Source: Acidobacteriota bacterium
Lineage (GTDB): Bacteria > Acidobacteriota > Blastocatellia > Pyrinomonadales > Pyrinomonadaceae
Assembly (NCBI GenBank): GCA_020199995.1
Contig: JAIVJM010000012.1
Location: 29,644 to 93,643 of the forward strand
DNA: 64,000 nucleotides
Reading direction: 5' to 3'
In this document: positions 1-9,660 of the stretch, piece after piece
How positions within the stretch are numbered: the first letter of the stretch is position 1
Layout: every line of letters starts with the position of its first letter
The notes under the pieces: generated by a model
What the model was told of the DNA's origin: nothing
What the model saw: only the letters and a program-made list of their open reading frames with translations
The model's database searches: none
Position numbers and translations under genes: made by a program

Positions 1-1
1 G

Positions 2-460
2 ATGAGATTCAGTATCTCGAAAAAGGCCGCGGCGCTGGTGGCCGGCTTGGTTTTGATGGCGCTCTCGACCGGCGGCGCTTCGACGGCGCGGCGCGTTCTG
101 CCGAATCCCGTATTAGTGTTCATGGGGCCCGAGTACGTCGAGATCAGCGGCAAGCAGTGGACTCGATACAGGTACGCCGTGGACAACTCGGCGGCCTATC
201 CCAACGAGCTTTTCGCGGCGTCGCCCGACCTCCCGCCCTGCGGAGCGAACACGAAAGCGTCCCGCACATGGGTGGACATCTACGACCAGACGGGGAAGCG
301 GCTCAACGGATTCTGCGCCCTCGGCAACCACGACGGGCTCGGCAAGCTGTGGTTCGCCATGGAGAGGGACGTGATCCCTCCGAGCTGGATTTACATCGAG
401 CTGAATGACCGGAAGACGGCCACCAAGTACAAGTCGAGTCTGGCCGAGACCACGGATTAG
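2..460 (+). CDS. hypothetical secreted protein
   Basis: ORF with N-terminal hydrophobic signal-like segment; no family recognised; may be 5'-truncated by window edge. Confidence 0.55.
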   Translation: MRFSISKKAAALVAGLVLMALSTGGASTARRVLPNPVLVFMGPEYVEISGKQWTRYRYAVDNSAAYPNELFAASPDLPPCGANTKASRTWVDIYDQTGKRLNGFCALGNHDGLGKLWFAMERDVIPPSWIYIELNDRKTATKYKSSLAETTD

Positions 461-464
461 AAGA

Positions 465-1751
465 ATGATTGCAGAGATGAAACCGCCGGGGCGCTCGTTG
501 CGGCTCGGCATCTTCGGAACTTTCGACGTCGAGAATTACGGCGACCTGCTGTTCCCGCTGCTCGCCGAGGCGGAGCTGTCGCGCAGGCTCGGCCCGCTGA
601 CGCTGCAACGCTTCTCGTATCGCCGCAAGACGCCGCCCGACTGGCCCTACGATGTGACCTCGCTGACCGAACTTCCGGAGATGGCCGGCGGACTCGACGG
701 GGCGATCATCGGCGGCGGGCACGTCATCAGGTTCGACAAGGAGGTCGCCCCCGGCTACGCCCCGCCCGCGCCGACCATCCATCACCCCACGGGCTACTGG
801 CTGACGCCCATCCTCATCGCCCTCCAGCACGGCACGCCGGTCGTCTGGAACGCGCCCGGAGTCCACGGCGACATCCCTGCGTGGGCCGACCCTTTGATGG
901 AGCTGGCCGTGGGCGGGAGCCGCTACGTGTCGGTGCGCGACGAGCCGTCGCGGCGGGCGCTGGCGCGCTTCGCCGGCGCGGCCGAGATCAACGTCGTGCC
1001 CGACGCCGCCTTCGGCGTCGCGCGGTTGATCGAGGCGCGGCGGCCGTCGCCCGAGTTCATCCGCCTGCGCGAAGCCTGCGGACTGACCGACCCATACATC
1101 GTCGTTCAGGCGACCCCGGCGCTGCGCGACTTCGCCCTCTACGCGCGGGAGCATGAGCATCTTTTCCGAAATCACCGCCTGCTGATACTGCCCACCGGCC
1201 CCGTCGCGGGCGACCACAACGCGGCCCTCGGCGACGACCTGCCCGGAAGCGTCTGGCTGCCCGACTGGCCCTCCCCGCTCCTGATGGCGGAGTTGATCGC
1301 GGGGGCGAAGGCCGTGGTCGCCGTGAGCCTGCACCTCTCGATCACGGCGCTCGCCTGCGGCGTGCCGGTCTTCCGTCCGTCACGGAGCTTCGGCGGGAAG
1401 TATGCGATTCTGTCGGGGTTCGAGGGGGTCTTCCCCTTCGACGCAGGGAAAGGCATTGATCCCGGTCGCTTCGACGGCGGGCCGGGGCGCGACAAACCCT
1501 CACCGTCAATGTCCGCGGCGCTCCGACGCCTCGACGTTCACTGGGACAGAATCGCCGCCGTTTTTCTCTCCGCCCGCGAGTCGCGGCCCGCGCTTCAGGC
1601 GCTCAGCCGTTTCTGGCAGACGATGCCGGGCTTGCTGGAGGCGCGCGACGGACAAGTCAATGCCGTCTGCGAAGATGTTGAGCCGACGAGAATGACCTCG
1701 CCGCTCCGGTATCTCGGCTGGCTGCGGCGGTGGGCGAAAGAAGCGAGATGA
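465..1751 (+). CDS. polysaccharide pyruvyl transferase family protein
   Basis: LGIFGTFDVENYGDLLFPLLAEAEL and IIGGGHVIRFD motifs typical of the family; start chosen at MIAEMKPP. Confidence 0.75.
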   Translation: MIAEMKPPGRSLRLGIFGTFDVENYGDLLFPLLAEAELSRRLGPLTLQRFSYRRKTPPDWPYDVTSLTELPEMAGGLDGAIIGGGHVIRFDKEVAPGYAPPAPTIHHPTGYWLTPILIALQHGTPVVWNAPGVHGDIPAWADPLMELAVGGSRYVSVRDEPSRRALARFAGAAEINVVPDAAFGVARLIEARRPSPEFIRLREACGLTDPYIVVQATPALRDFALYAREHEHLFRNHRLLILPTGPVAGDHNAALGDDLPGSVWLPDWPSPLLMAELIAGAKAVVAVSLHLSITALACGVPVFRPSRSFGGKYAILSGFEGVFPFDAGKGIDPGRFDGGPGRDKPSPSMSAALRRLDVHWDRIAAVFLSARESRPALQALSRFWQTMPGLLEARDGQVNAVCEDVEPTRMTSPLRYLGWLRRWAKEAR

Positions 1752-2459
1752 TTAACCTGACCCGAATCGAACGCAGCACGCTCTCGACCGAGCCTTACGA
1801 GTGGGCCTTGGTCGGCGGCCTCTTTGCGCCCGAGGACGCGGCGGCGCTCGTCGAGTCTTACCCGCGCGACCATTTCAAGACGGTCAGGGGCTACGATCAG
1901 GAGAAGGGGTACGAATACGAGGCGCGTTCGCTCGTCCCGATGGGCGGCGACGCCGCGTCGCACGTCGCCGATCTCAGTCCGGCATGGCGGGGGCTGGCCG
2001 GCGATCTGCTGCAACGTTTTTCACTACGGCGCGGGCGCGTGGCTCGGCCCGCACGTCGACCTCAAAGAGAAGATCGTCACGCACGTCTTTTATTTCAACG
2101 AACGCTGGGACGAGACGGACGGCGGATGCCTCTCCATCCTGCGCTCGTCTGACATGTCCGAGACGGTCATGAGCGTCGCCCCTATCGTCGGCAACTCCGT
2201 CGTGCTCGTGCGCTCGGAGAACTCCTGGCACGCGGTCTCGCCCGTCGCCGGAGATTGCCGCCGGTTCCGGCTCAGCATGACCGTCACCTTCTACACGCCG
2301 GGGGCGGTCAGCACGATGTGGCCGCCGGGCGACAGGACGCCTCTGCACGACTACGACGCGACGACCGCGCGAGAGCCGACGCGCGCCGTCCTTCCGGCCC
2401 GGTGGGCAAAGTTGTACGCGAGAGTCGCATCTCTTCTGGGCGCGCGGGGCGCGCGTTGA
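1748..2459 (+). pseudogene. 2OG-Fe(II) oxygenase-like gene, frameshifted at a T homopolymer
   Basis: Frame 2 reads MINLTRIERSTLSTEPYEW...LAGDLLQRF, frame 3 continues HYGAGAWLGPHVDLKEKIVTHVFYFNERWDETDGG...HAVSPV; switch at the TTTTT run 2017-2021; ATGA overlap with upstream gene. Confidence 0.75.
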
Positions 2460-2486
2460 AAGTCGGAGGGTGGATTTGAGGGAAAC

Positions 2487-3038
2487 ATGGACACAGAACT
2501 GACGAGGGCGGAGACGAAACGTGAGGCCGTGCGGCGCGAGCACTCGCACGCCGAGATCGAGCGCAGCCTCGAACAACTGAGCCGCTGGATGGACGGGGTG
2601 TTCCGTGTCCCCGGCACGGGATGGCGCTTCGGGCTCGACGCGCTGGTCGGGCTCGTCCCCGGCGTCGGCGACCTCGCGACGACAGCCGTCTCGCTCTACA
2701 TCCTCGCCTCGGGTGTGCGCTACCGCGTGCCGAAAGTCACGCTCCTGCGGATGGGCATGAACGTCGCCGTGGACTACCTGCTCGGTGCAGTCCCCATCAT
2801 CGGAGACCTCTTCGACGCCTTCTGGAAGTCGAACCAGAAGAACGTCGAACTGTTGCGCAAGCGCGCCACCGTCCAGCCCGGCGACGAGGCCAGAGGGCGC
2901 GCGAGCGACTGGCTCTTCCTCGGCCTCATCGTGCTCGTGCTGCTCGCGCTGCTCGTCGGCTCACTCGCCGTCGCCGTCTGGCTCCTGAGTCTCCTCTTCG
3001 GCGGCGGCGTCCCTTCGCCCTTCGGGGTGTTCCGGTAA
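2487..3038 (+). CDS. DUF4112 domain-containing membrane protein
   Basis: GWRFGLDALVGLVPGVGDLATT...VPIIGDLFDAFWKSNQKN signature plus C-terminal TM helix. Confidence 0.8.
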   Translation: MDTELTRAETKREAVRREHSHAEIERSLEQLSRWMDGVFRVPGTGWRFGLDALVGLVPGVGDLATTAVSLYILASGVRYRVPKVTLLRMGMNVAVDYLLGAVPIIGDLFDAFWKSNQKNVELLRKRATVQPGDEARGRASDWLFLGLIVLVLLALLVGSLAVAVWLLSLLFGGGVPSPFGVFR

Positions 3039-3133
3039 ACCGACCGACCATTGAAGCCCGACCGCTGAAAAAGAAAATGCCCCCGCGTGAGAGTCGCGGC
3101 GGCATTTTCTCTTTGTGGCGCTGGCTTTTTACA

Positions 3134-3166
3134 AGTCTCCAGCCTCTAGCCTCCAGTCTCCAGTTT
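3134..3166. repeat. heptamer repeat (CTGGAGA-type) overlapping the SDR stop codon
   Basis: minus strand: ctggaga ctggagg ctagagg ctggaga. Confidence 0.7.
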
Positions 3167-4228
3167 CGGATGACGTTCGACGAAGTCGAGGATGGCCGGG
3201 ACGTATTCGCCGAAGCGCGGGCAGCGGACGGCGTGCGGCAAGAGCAGCGCGTCGGCGCGCGCGGTGTCATAGGTCTGGTTGATGAAGAAATAGGGGACGC
3301 CGACGCGGGGCAGGCCCGTGAGCATCGTTGAGAAAGGGAGATTGAGCGAGGTATGGACGAGCGGCATGGGCACGGTCAGGCGCGAGCCGCGTCCGGCGAG
3401 GTTCTGCGCGAGCACGTCGAAGAGGGCGTGCGTGGTGAGCGGCTCGGGGTCGGCCAGTTGGACGGTCGCGCCCGTCGAGCGGTCGTCCGCGGCGAGCGCC
3501 GCCAGAGCCTCGACGACGAAGTCCACGGGGACGACGTTGAGACGCACCTTCCGGTTGCCGATGTTGGCGAGCGACAGCAGGTTGGGCTGCATACGCAGGT
3601 AGTTGATGAGGTAATAGACGCCGTCGTACTTCGCCGTCTCGCCCGTCCGCGAGTCGCCGCACACCACCGCCGGTCGGTGGATCGTCACGGGAAGCTCCCG
3701 CTTCAGCGCCTCGACCTCAAGCTCGGCCAGATACTTCGTCTCCTCGTAGAAGTTGCGGAAGCCCGCCTCGTGCCGCAGCTCGCCCTCTGAGATCAACCCG
3801 TCGCGCAGGCCCGCGACATAGCAGGTCGAGACGTAGTGGTAGCGGCGGAGAGCCGGGAGCTGGCGCGCGAAGTCGTTGACGCGGCGCGTGCCCTCGACGT
3901 TGACGCTCATCGCGAGGCCGCGCTCGACGCCGAGGTCATAGACGGCGGCGAGGTGAAAGAGCATGGTCGCCTCCCGTCGCGCGAGGTCGAGGTCGGCTGA
4001 CGAGAGTCCGAGATCGGGCCGTGTGATGTCGCCTTCGAGGAGGCGAAAGTTTTCGGCGGGCGCGCCGGTCTGTTCCGCGACGCGTGACACTTCAGTGCGG
4101 GCGCGCGCGAGGAACGCGGGCTGCACGAGCAGCAGGAAGCGCGCACCCTCGCGCGCCAGACGCTCGACCAGCCGCCCGGCGATGAAGCCGGGAAAGCCGG
4201 TCAGGAAAATCGTTTCGTCCAGTGACAT
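3146..4228 (-). CDS. SDR family NAD-dependent epimerase/thioester-reductase-like protein
   Basis: MSLDETIFLTGFPGFIAGRLVERL Rossmann motif; YHYVSTCYVAG and YEETKYLAE motifs. Confidence 0.8.
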   Translation of the reverse strand: MSLDETIFLTGFPGFIAGRLVERLAREGARFLLLVQPAFLARARTEVSRVAEQTGAPAENFRLLEGDITRPDLGLSSADLDLARREATMLFHLAAVYDLGVERGLAMSVNVEGTRRVNDFARQLPALRRYHYVSTCYVAGLRDGLISEGELRHEAGFRNFYEETKYLAELEVEALKRELPVTIHRPAVVCGDSRTGETAKYDGVYYLINYLRMQPNLLSLANIGNRKVRLNVVPVDFVVEALAALAADDRSTGATVQLADPEPLTTHALFDVLAQNLAGRGSRLTVPMPLVHTSLNLPFSTMLTGLPRVGVPYFFINQTYDTARADALLLPHAVRCPRFGEYVPAILDFVERHPKLETGG

Positions 4229-4280
4229 AAAACCTTCGCCGCGCGCCCAAGCATTACACGTTGAGCTGCCGCGCGAATCT

Positions 4281-5810
4281 TCACGCGTCCGAATCTCCAA
4301 ACATCAACTCGACGAGCGTGCGGACGCCCCAGCCGGTCGCACCCTGCGGGGCGTGCGGCTGCGGGTCCGTGTGCCACGAGGGGCCGGCCATGTCGAGGTG
4401 GACCCATGGCGTATCGCCCGCGAACTTGCTCAGAAGGAGCGCCGCCGAGGTGGCGTCGGGACGCCCGCCATAGTTCTTGAAGTCGGCGATGGGGCTCTCG
4501 ATTCTCTTCTTGTAGTCGTCGCTGACGGGCATCCGCCAGACCGGCTCGCCCGCGCGCGCGGCGGCTGACTCGACGGCGGCGGCCCACGCATCGTCGTTGG
4601 CGAAGAGGCCCGCGCGGTGGTCGCCGAGCGCGACGATGATCGAGCCGGTGAGCGTCGCGAGATCAACGATGCGCGACGCGCCGAGTCGGCGAGCGTAGGC
4701 GATGCCGTCGGCGAGCACGACGCGGCCTTCGGCATCGGTGTCAACGACTTCGAGCGTGAAGCCCGCGAAGGTGCGGACGATGTCGCCGGGCTTGATGGCC
4801 TTCTCCGAGGGCATGTTCTCGGCGGCGGGGACGATGGCCGCGAGGCGTCGGCGCGGGCGGAGCTGCGCGGCGGCTCGCAGCGCGCCGAGGACAGCCGCGC
4901 CCCCGGCCATGTCGGACTTCATCTCGTACATGTCGAGCCCGTGCTTGATGGAGATGCCGCCCGTGTCGAACGTGATGCCCTTGCCGACGAAGGCCCACAG
5001 CTCATCCTCCGGCGAAGACCCAACGGGTTCGTAGCGCAAGACGATCAGCGCGGGCTCTTCGTCCGAGCCCTGCCCAATGCCTGCGAGGCCGCCCAAGCCG
5101 AGCGCACGAATCTCTCCGGCATCGAGCGATTCGACTGTCAGGCCGAACTCTTCGGCCATCTCTGCGGCGCGGCGCGCGAACTCGCGCGGGGGCAGAGACG
5201 CGCCCGGCTCGTCAGCCAGCCTGCGTGCCCAGTTCGCCGACTCGGCGACGACGCGCGCGCGTTCGAGCTCCAATCCCAGTTCGTCCCCACCGCGACTTGT
5301 GACGACGTTCAGGCGTTCGAGCGTCTCTTTCCCTTCGTCGCCCGTTTGATAGAAATCGTTTTCGTAGAGTCCGAGGTGCGCGCCCTCGGCGAGCGCCCGA
5401 ACCATGCCCGGCGCGACCGGCAAGCCCTCTGAGGGCACGACGAAGTGAAGCGCGCTGACGTGGCCGTCGCGCGCCTCCCGCACACACATCCCGGCGGCGC
5501 GCCGGAGCGCGTCGGCGTCGAAATCCGCGTGCGCGCCGAGGCCCATCAGGAGGAGCCGCCGCGCAACGCCGCTCGTCTCGCCTTCCTCCCCGGCGGCGAC
5601 GCGGAGGAGCAACGAGGTATCTTCTTCGCCTTTAAACTCGCCGCCGCGGACGAGTTGTTCGCACGCATGGAGCAGGCTTGCCGTCAGAATTTCCGCGCCG
5701 GGCAGGTGCGGCTCGTCCGCGAAGACCCCGACGGCGACCGCTTCGGCGGATGATGTTTCGGGAGGGAGGGCGCGGCTCAGTTCGACGGTCAGACGGTTCG
5801 GCTTGTTCAT
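4281..5810 (-). CDS. pepA: leucyl aminopeptidase (M17)
   Basis: VGKGITFDTGGISIK, DTDAEGRVVLADGIAYA, LATLTGSIIVALG motifs. Confidence 0.88.
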   Translation of the reverse strand: MNKPNRLTVELSRALPPETSSAEAVAVGVFADEPHLPGAEILTASLLHACEQLVRGGEFKGEEDTSLLLRVAAGEEGETSGVARRLLLMGLGAHADFDADALRRAAGMCVREARDGHVSALHFVVPSEGLPVAPGMVRALAEGAHLGLYENDFYQTGDEGKETLERLNVVTSRGGDELGLELERARVVAESANWARRLADEPGASLPPREFARRAAEMAEEFGLTVESLDAGEIRALGLGGLAGIGQGSDEEPALIVLRYEPVGSSPEDELWAFVGKGITFDTGGISIKHGLDMYEMKSDMAGGAAVLGALRAAAQLRPRRRLAAIVPAAENMPSEKAIKPGDIVRTFAGFTLEVVDTDAEGRVVLADGIAYARRLGASRIVDLATLTGSIIVALGDHRAGLFANDDAWAAAVESAAARAGEPVWRMPVSDDYKKRIESPIADFKNYGGRPDATSAALLLSKFAGDTPWVHLDMAGPSWHTDPQPHAPQGATGWGVRTLVELMFGDSDA

Positions 5811-6007
5811 CGTTGGCGTGTAACTTTCGGCGGCTTTAATTCGGGGGCGTAACTTTCGTGGACGGCTTCGTTTGGTGCGTTTTACGAACGGCGAGTATAA
5901 TTCAACTCACGCGTTTGGCCTAACTTCGCCGCGGTCGGCAAAGGGGGGCCGGCGGCTCCCGCTTTGACAACCCGCGCAGCCTTTCCCGATAGGCTTTTCG
6001 GCGACCG

Positions 6008-7624
6008 ATGACCACCAGACTTTTTCCTTTGAAGGGGTTTTCTTTGATGCCATTCTTTCGTCCGTTCGCGCGGCGCACGGCGCTCGCGCTGGTGCTCGCG
6101 CTCTCGACTTCGCTCGCCGCCGCGGCGCAGACCGCGTCCGAGTGCAACGTCCGCGTCACGCTCCTGCAGGTCAACGACGTCTACCAGTTCATCCCCGTCG
6201 AGCGCGGCACGGAGGGCGGCCTCGCGCGCGTCTCGACGCTCCGCAAGCAGATCATGAAGGAGTCGCCCAACACGCTCTTCCTGATGGCGGGCGACACCAT
6301 CTCGCCCTCGGTCGAGTCCATCACCTACAAGGGCGCGCAGATGATTGACGCGTGGAACACAATCGGGCTCGACTACGCGACCTTCGGCAACCACGAGTTC
6401 GACTTCGGCCCCGACGTTTTGCGCCAGCGCATCGCGGAGTCGAAATTCCGCTGGCTCGGCGCGAACGTCGTGGACGCGAAGACGGGCAAGATTTTCGCCG
6501 ACACGCCCGCTTTCGAGATACGCGAGATCGGCGGCGTCAAGGTCGGGCTCTTCGGCATCACGCTGCCCGAGACGAAGACCACTTCGAGCCCCGGCCCCGA
6601 GGTCGAGTTTCGCGGCGCGTGCGAGACGGCGCGGCAGCTCATCCCGCAAATCCGCGCGGCGGGCGCGCATGCCATCGTCGCGCTCACGCATCTCTCGCTC
6701 GCCGAGGACAAGCAGCTCGCGCGCTGCGCCGAAGGCATTGACATCATCATCGGCGGGCACGAACACACCCTGCTCCAGTCCTCTTCCGGCGGCGTGCCCA
6801 TCTTCAAGATGACGGCGGACGCGCGCGAGATGGGCCGCATTGACCTCAACATCAACCCGAAGACCGGCGAGGTCGAGAGCATTGACTGGAGGATTATCCC
6901 CGTCAACGCCTCAACGCCCGACGACCCGCAGTTCGCCGCCGTGATGACGAAGTACGCCTCGCGGCTTAAGGAGCTGGCCGCGCTCGTCGGCCACACGGAC
7001 GTGACGCTCGACGTGCGCAGCGCCGCGAACCGCACCGAAGAGACGAACGTCGCGGACTTCGTCGCCGATGCTTTCCGCAAGGCCGCGGGTACGGACGTGG
7101 CGCTCGTCAACGGCGGAAGTTTACGCGCCGACACGATCATCAGCGCGGGCGAGATCAGCTTACGCGACGTGCTCTCGATTCTCCCCTTCACAAACGAGCT
7201 GGCGAAAATCGAGGTGACGGGCGCGACGCTGCTCCAGGCGCTCGAACACGGCGTCAGCCGCAGCGGCCCCGGCGCGGAACCCGGACGCTTCCCGCAGGTC
7301 TCCGGCCTTCGCTTCTCCTTCGATACGACGCTCCTGCCCGGCGTGCGCGTCAAAGAGGTATCGGTGAATGGTCAGCCGCTCGACCCGAAGAAGACTTACA
7401 CGCTCGTCACCAGCAAGTACGTCGCGGAAGGCGGCGACCAGTACGCGATGTTCAAGGGCGTGCGCCGGCTCCCCATGGACAAGCTCATTGACTCTGAGGT
7501 CTTGCGCAAGGCGATTGCCTCCGCCAAGTCAATCGCGCCGCGCACGGACGGGCGCGTCCGCCGCCTCGACACGCCCGCCGCCGAGCAGCCCTGCAAGGCG
7601 GCGACAGCGTCGCCGTCCAAGTGA
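6008..7624 (+). CDS. bifunctional UDP-sugar hydrolase/5'-nucleotidase-like metallophosphoesterase, secreted
   Basis: LLQVNDVY, GDTISPS, GNHEFD, GGHEH motifs; C-terminal 5'-nucleotidase domain NGGSLRADTIISAGEISLRDVLSILPF. Confidence 0.88.
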   Translation: MTTRLFPLKGFSLMPFFRPFARRTALALVLALSTSLAAAAQTASECNVRVTLLQVNDVYQFIPVERGTEGGLARVSTLRKQIMKESPNTLFLMAGDTISPSVESITYKGAQMIDAWNTIGLDYATFGNHEFDFGPDVLRQRIAESKFRWLGANVVDAKTGKIFADTPAFEIREIGGVKVGLFGITLPETKTTSSPGPEVEFRGACETARQLIPQIRAAGAHAIVALTHLSLAEDKQLARCAEGIDIIIGGHEHTLLQSSSGGVPIFKMTADAREMGRIDLNINPKTGEVESIDWRIIPVNASTPDDPQFAAVMTKYASRLKELAALVGHTDVTLDVRSAANRTEETNVADFVADAFRKAAGTDVALVNGGSLRADTIISAGEISLRDVLSILPFTNELAKIEVTGATLLQALEHGVSRSGPGAEPGRFPQVSGLRFSFDTTLLPGVRVKEVSVNGQPLDPKKTYTLVTSKYVAEGGDQYAMFKGVRRLPMDKLIDSEVLRKAIASAKSIAPRTDGRVRRLDTPAAEQPCKAATASPSK

Positions 7625-8130
7625 GTTTTATGTTCGACGAAAGCGACTTCCCTTCCGAAGCGAGGCTGAGGGCCGTGGGGCTCTTCGAGCGCGCGTACCG
7701 GGCGCAGCAGGCGAAGGACTATCCGGAGGCGGTCGAGCTCTACCGGCGCTCAATCGAGACCTATCCGACCGCCGAGGCGCACACCTTTCTCGGCTGGGTC
7801 TACAGCTTCGAGGAGCGCTACGACGAGGCGATAGACGAGTGCCTGAAGGCCATCAACGTTGACCCCGGCTTCGGCAACCCTTACAACGACATCGGCAGCT
7901 ACCTCCTCGCGCGCGGCGACATCTGGACGTGCGTCCGCTGGTTCAAGCGCGCGATGCTGGCCCCGCGCTACGAGGCCCGCGCCTACCCGCACTTCAATCT
8001 GGGCCGCGTCTACGAGCAGCGCCGCCGACCCCTCGAAGCCGCACGCCAGTACGGCCTCGCCCTCGACGAGCAGCCCGGCTTCGGCGAGGCCGCACGAGCC
8101 CTGCGCCGCGTGCAGGCGCGTCTGAGCTGA
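7621..8130 (+). CDS. tetratricopeptide repeat protein
   Basis: TPR-like helices (YPTAEAHTFLGWVYSFEERYDEAIDECLKAINVDPGFGNPYNDIG). Confidence 0.75.
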   Translation: MSFMFDESDFPSEARLRAVGLFERAYRAQQAKDYPEAVELYRRSIETYPTAEAHTFLGWVYSFEERYDEAIDECLKAINVDPGFGNPYNDIGSYLLARGDIWTCVRWFKRAMLAPRYEARAYPHFNLGRVYEQRRRPLEAARQYGLALDEQPGFGEAARALRRVQARLS

Positions 8131-8190
8131 AGGTCACAGCCCCGGGGGCCGTGGCGGAGACCGGCAAATCCCCGTCCGCTTTCATAACGG

Positions 8191-8844
8191 ATGTCCTGGC
8201 CCGGAGATTATTTCGTGTCATCGAGCGTCGAGCCGTGGCGGATGGACGAGCTGTGGGCCGAGGGCTGGAGGCACTTCGGGGTGCTCTTCTTCCGCGACCG
8301 CAAAACTTCTTACGGCGGGCGGCGCTGCTCCGTGATGCCGCTGCGCGTCGAACTCGAACGGTTCACGCCCTCGCGCAGCCAGAGGCGCGTCCTCGCGAGA
8401 AACAGCGACGCGGAAATCCGCATCGGCGAGACCTTCATTGACCGGGAGAAGCGAGACCTCTTCGAGCGGCATAAGAGGCGCTTCCATGAGGCCGTCCCCG
8501 ACTCGCTCTACGACTTCCTCTCGCACGCGCCCGCGTCCGTGCCCTGCCGCAATGTGGAGATTTGCGTCTCCCTCGGAGGCAGGCTCGCCGCCGCGAGCTT
8601 CCTCGACGTGGGCGAGTCCGCGACCTCAGCCGTCTACGCGATGTTCGACCCCGAAGAGTCGAAGCGGAGCCTCGGTATTTTCACGATGCTCGTCGCCATC
8701 CGTTACTCGCTCATTCTGGGCTGTCGTCACTACTACCCCGGCTACGCCTGCCGCGAGCCCTCGATCTACGACTACAAGAAGAACTTCGCCGGCGTCGAAT
8801 ACTTCGACTGGCGCGGAGTCTGGGGGCCGCTCGACGCAGCGTGA
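8191..8844 (+). CDS. arginyl/leucyl-tRNA-protein transferase-like (Ate/Bpt-like) protein
   Basis: VELERFTPSRSQRRVLARNSD ... LGIFTMLVAIRYSLILGCRHYYPGYACREPSIYDYKKNFAGVE resemble Ate/Bpt C-terminal region. Confidence 0.7.
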   Translation: MSWPGDYFVSSSVEPWRMDELWAEGWRHFGVLFFRDRKTSYGGRRCSVMPLRVELERFTPSRSQRRVLARNSDAEIRIGETFIDREKRDLFERHKRRFHEAVPDSLYDFLSHAPASVPCRNVEICVSLGGRLAAASFLDVGESATSAVYAMFDPEESKRSLGIFTMLVAIRYSLILGCRHYYPGYACREPSIYDYKKNFAGVEYFDWRGVWGPLDAA

Positions 8845-8863
8845 GGCGTCGAACTGCTCTTTG

Positions 8864-9027
8864 ATACCGAATTGCGAAACAAAATAAGGTTGTGAGGTGG
8901 AGAAGAAGAGGCGGGGGCAAGCCCCCTTCCCGACTGCGCTATCTGAACTTGAGCGATTCAAGTTTAAGCCGCGCAGTCGGGAAGGGGGCTTGCCCCCGCT
9001 CCTTACGTTTATCCCGCAAGCTGGTAT
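8864..9027. mobile_element. MITE-like palindromic element, copy 1
   Basis: ATACCGAATTGCGAAACAAAATAAGG terminus shared with 41456-41546; nested perfect inverted repeat GCGGGGGCAAGCCCCCTTCCCGACTGCG. Confidence 0.7.
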
Positions 9028-9105
9028 GAGAAGCAAGGACGCCAAAACGGTTTCGCACATTGGGCAGGCCCGGCGGCCTGAGCTTTGTGCTCGGTCGGGC
9101 GGCGT

Positions 9106-9633
9106 CTAGAACGACACGCTGTAGTTCATGCCGGGATTGCGCCCGCGCTCGAAAATGATTCCGAACTGGTGCCGACCGCGCGTGTAATTCGCGGTCGGAT
9201 GGATGCGCACGCCGTCGAACAGAATCGTTGACGACCAACGCTCCGCGAAGTTGATATTTAAGCCGCCGATAACTCTCAGGCGGTCTTCAAACGTCCCGTA
9301 AGCGATGCCCGCGTACGGCGCGACCGGCAAGCCCGTCGCGTGCTTGAGGTTCTTGCTCAACGTCGCGTAGAACGACTGACCGGAGGGCGTGCCTATCCGG
9401 TCTGAGCTGGTGCCGAGAATCAAAGCGGGACGCACGTGCGTCTCAGTGAGCGCGACGACATTTGCCAGCGGCGACACCTTCCCGGCGAGCGGGTTGTATT
9501 CGACCCCGGCGGTGAATCGCGGGTGAAACCTGTAGGTCAGCGTGTTGCGCCATTTCGCGCGGTCAATCACATTCGAGACGACGCGCACGCCGTACGTCCA
9601 CTTGTCTGCATCCTGTTGCTCTGCCCCGCTCAC
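9106..9633 (-). CDS. hypothetical beta-strand-rich (outer-membrane-like) protein
   Basis: alternating aromatic strands, terminal F (MNYSVSF); no obvious signal peptide. Confidence 0.55.
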   Translation of the reverse strand: MSGAEQQDADKWTYGVRVVSNVIDRAKWRNTLTYRFHPRFTAGVEYNPLAGKVSPLANVVALTETHVRPALILGTSSDRIGTPSGQSFYATLSKNLKHATGLPVAPYAGIAYGTFEDRLRVIGGLNINFAERWSSTILFDGVRIHPTANYTRGRHQFGIIFERGRNPGMNYSVSF

Positions 9634-9660
9634 GGCGCGGCCCTCGCCCGGTCAAAGCGG

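Noticed and set aside
303-1334. 343-aa minus-strand ORF and similar long antisense ORFs (e.g. 22335-23432, 55223-56323)
   Set aside because: Overlap recognisable genes on the other strand; no family motifs.
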